From: Endozoicomonas euniceicola | GTDB lineage: Bacteria; Pseudomonadota; Gammaproteobacteria; Pseudomonadales; Endozoicomonadaceae | Assembly: GCF_025562755.1 (NCBI RefSeq) | Contig: NZ_CP103300.1 | Span: 3,597,001-3,661,000, forward strand | DNA length: 64,000 nt | Reading direction: 5' to 3' | Part shown: positions 62,640 to 64,000 of the stretch, piece after piece | Position numbering within the stretch: the first letter of the stretch is position 1 | How the letters are laid out: the number at the start of each line of letters is the position of its first letter | Notes under the pieces: generated by a model | Database searches by the model: none | The model's input: the letters and a program-made list of their open reading frames with translations, nothing else | Told to the model about the DNA's origin: nothing | Program-made: the position numbers and the translations under genes

Positions 62640-64000
62640 ATGGCAGATGTAACCGTAGAACAACTCGCAAAGGTGGTCGGCGCGCCTGTTGACAGGCTGT
62701 TGAAACAGATGAAGGATGCGGGGCTGAAGCACACCCAGTCTTCCCAGTCTGTTTCCGACGCTGAAAAACAGCAGCTGCTGGCGCACCTGAAGGCGACTCA
62801 TGGTGATCACACTGGCGGTGCAGAACCGACCAAGATTACCCTGAAGCGCAAGACTGTCAGCCAGATGAAAGTGGCTGGCGGTTCCGCAGGCAAAAACAAA
62901 GTGGTTAACGTAGAAGTTCGTAAAAAGCGTACTTACGTTAAGCGCGAAGAAGAAGAGAAGAAAGACGAAGGTCGTGGCCAGCGTCGTGACGGTGGTCGCG
63001 ATGGTGAAGGTCGCGGTCAGCGTCGTGACGGTGGTCGCGATGGTGAAGGTCGTGGTCAGCGCCGTGATGGTGACAACCGTGGTCAGCGCCGTGACGGTGA
63101 CAACCGTGGCCCGCGTCGTGAAGGCGACAGCCGTGGCCCGCGTCGTGAAGGCGACAACCGTGGCCCGCGTCGTGAAGGCGACAGCCGTGGCCCGCGTCGT
63201 GAAGGCGACAGCCGTGGCCCGCGTCGTGAAGGCGACAGCCGTGGCCCACGTCGTGAAGGCGACAGCCGTGGTGGCCCACGTGGTCCATCTGCACCGCGCT
63301 TCGATCCGGCTGCTGCGCCACCACCGCCACCGAGCGATGACAACAAGCGTGGTCGTAACCGGAAAGGCAAAGATCGTCGCGATAATGAACGTGATGATCG
63401 TCGTGATGGTGATCGTCGCGGTCGCAGTCGCGGTGGTCGTGATGATCGCCGTGGTGGTCGTCGTCAGCATCGCACTGTGGCGCCAGAGTCCATGGCAGCG
63501 CACGGCTTTACCAAGCCAACGGCTCCTGTCGTACGTGAAGTGTCTATTCCTGAGACAATCACGGTTGCAGAGCTGGCCCAGAAGATGGCAGTCAAGGCGG
63601 CTGACGTTATCAAGGCCATGTTCAAGATGGGCTCTATGGTGACCATCAACCAGGTGATTGACCAGGATACCGCTTCCATCGTTGTGGAAGAAATGGGTCA
63701 CTCCTACAAGCTGACCAAGGCGGACGACATCGAGGATACTCTGGTTGAAGATCAGATCGATGGTCAGGCCAGCTTTGAAGAGAAGTCTCGTGCTCCGGTT
63801 GTTACCGTAATGGGTCATGTTGACCATGGTAAAACCTCTCTGCTGGACTACATCCGTAAGAGTCGTGTACAGGCTGGCGAAGCCGGTGGTATTACCCAGC
63901 ACATTGGTGCGTACCACGTAGACACTCCGCGCGGCATGGTGTCCTTCCTGGATACTCCGGGACACGCGGCGTTTACCCAGATGCGAGCGCGTGGTGCCAA
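62640..64000 (+). CDS. infB: Translation initiation factor IF-2, 3' end outside the window
   Basis: IF-2 is the GTPase that brings initiator tRNA to the 30S subunit. The first 453 codons are present, starting at ATG 62640 with GAGAGGAG upstream. There is an N-terminal IF2 domain (MADVTVEQLAKVVGAPVDRL), a very basic low-complexity linker, a second IF2_N domain (TITVAELAQKMAVKAADVIK) and the start of the G domain: G1 VTVMGHVDHGKTSLLDYI and G3 FLDTPGHAAF. The linker holds tandem nine-residue repeats of the type GDSRGPRRE (27-bp units, about 63070-63270), followed by a PPPPP stretch and Arg/Asp-rich runs. Confidence 0.98.
   Translation, partial: MADVTVEQLAKVVGAPVDRLLKQMKDAGLKHTQSSQSVSDAEKQQLLAHLKATHGDHTGGAEPTKITLKRKTVSQMKVAGGSAGKNKVVNVEVRKKRTYVKREEEEKKDEGRGQRRDGGRDGEGRGQRRDGGRDGEGRGQRRDGDNRGQRRDGDNRGPRREGDSRGPRREGDNRGPRREGDSRGPRREGDSRGPRREGDSRGPRREGDSRGGPRGPSAPRFDPAAAPPPPPSDDNKRGRNRKGKDRRDNERDDRRDGDRRGRSRGGRDDRRGGRRQHRTVAPESMAAHGFTKPTAPVVREVSIPETITVAELAQKMAVKAADVIKAMFKMGSMVTINQVIDQDTASIVVEEMGHSYKLTKADDIEDTLVEDQIDGQASFEEKSRAPVVTVMGHVDHGKTSLLDYIRKSRVQAGEAGGITQHIGAYHVDTPRGMVSFLDTPGHAAFTQMRARGA
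63070..63270 (+). repeat. 27-bp tandem repeats in infB
   Basis: About seven units encode GDNRGQRRD, GDNRGPRRE or GDSRGPRRE. They are nearly identical at DNA level, and diverged related units (GGRDGEGRGQRRD) lie just upstream, suggesting active expansion of the linker. Confidence 0.9.

Noticed and set aside
63000..63290. CRISPR-like repeat array
   Set aside because: The repeats are contiguous, in frame and without spacers; they are protein-coding repeats of IF-2.
62974..63642. Val/Ala-rich frame and antisense frames within infB
   Set aside because: Low-complexity translations of the infB repeat in wrong frames.

Overview
The window is a gammaproteobacterial chromosome segment. From about 29.7 kb to the end, the gene order (smpB, ratA, rnfH, bamE, fur, recN, grpE-dnaK-dnaJ, dapB, carA-carB, greA, yhbY, rlmE, ftsH, folP, glmM, tpiA, secG, tRNA-Leu, tRNA-fMet, rimP, nusA, infB) is the arrangement known from Pseudomonas and Oceanospirillales. 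The mix of Na+-coupled symporters, IS remnants and secreted eukaryote-like proteins suggests a marine, host-associated member. Endozoicomonas is my best guess, but it is an inference and not proven by the sequence.

Layout. At 0-0.7 kb there is the end of an unknown gene and a dead ISL3-type transposase. At 0.8-4.2 kb, on the minus strand, lies the isoprenoid block xseB-ispA-dxs. At 4.3-11.3 kb there are two AGCS amino acid:Na+ symporters separated by a secreted zinc-ribbon protein, then a CstA-family transporter. At 11.4-13.3 kb there is a membrane-anchored methyltransferase, an EamA transporter remnant and a YefM-YoeB toxin-antitoxin pair. At 13.3-13.7 kb is a first tmRNA gene. At 13.8-25.2 kb is a complete type II secretion operon gspC-D-E-F-G-H-I-J-K-L-M-N on the minus strand, with a divergent GspM-like membrane protein upstream. 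At 25.9-29.1 kb is an accessory patch: a possible group II intron scrap, an ADP-ribosyltransferase of the cholera/pertussis toxin type, a deleted IS982 transposase, an AAA/DUF4143 ATPase and a second, divergent tmRNA gene near smpB. From 29.7 kb the conserved housekeeping backbone runs to the truncated infB.

The backbone is interrupted by genes for exported proteins. Between dnaJ and dapB sit an EF-hand plus calpain-like cysteine peptidase and an acidic Ser/Thr-rich secreted protein, flanked by a 116-bp repeat of the dnaJ 3' end. Between greA and yhbY sits a secreted GH63-like glycosidase. Between glmM and tpiA sits a secreted protein with a Cys/His papain-like pattern. Together with the complete T2SS these look like a secretome aimed at the environment or a host.

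Most unusual points: two full-length tmRNA genes with different proteolysis tags (ANQDNYNEAQLQFAA and ANQDNYQGAMAA) and compensatory stem changes; the ADP-ribosyltransferase; the secreted calpain-like protease; a nine-unit 15-bp repeat expanded inside ratA; and two consensus heat-shock (sigma-32) promoters in front of grpE and dnaK.
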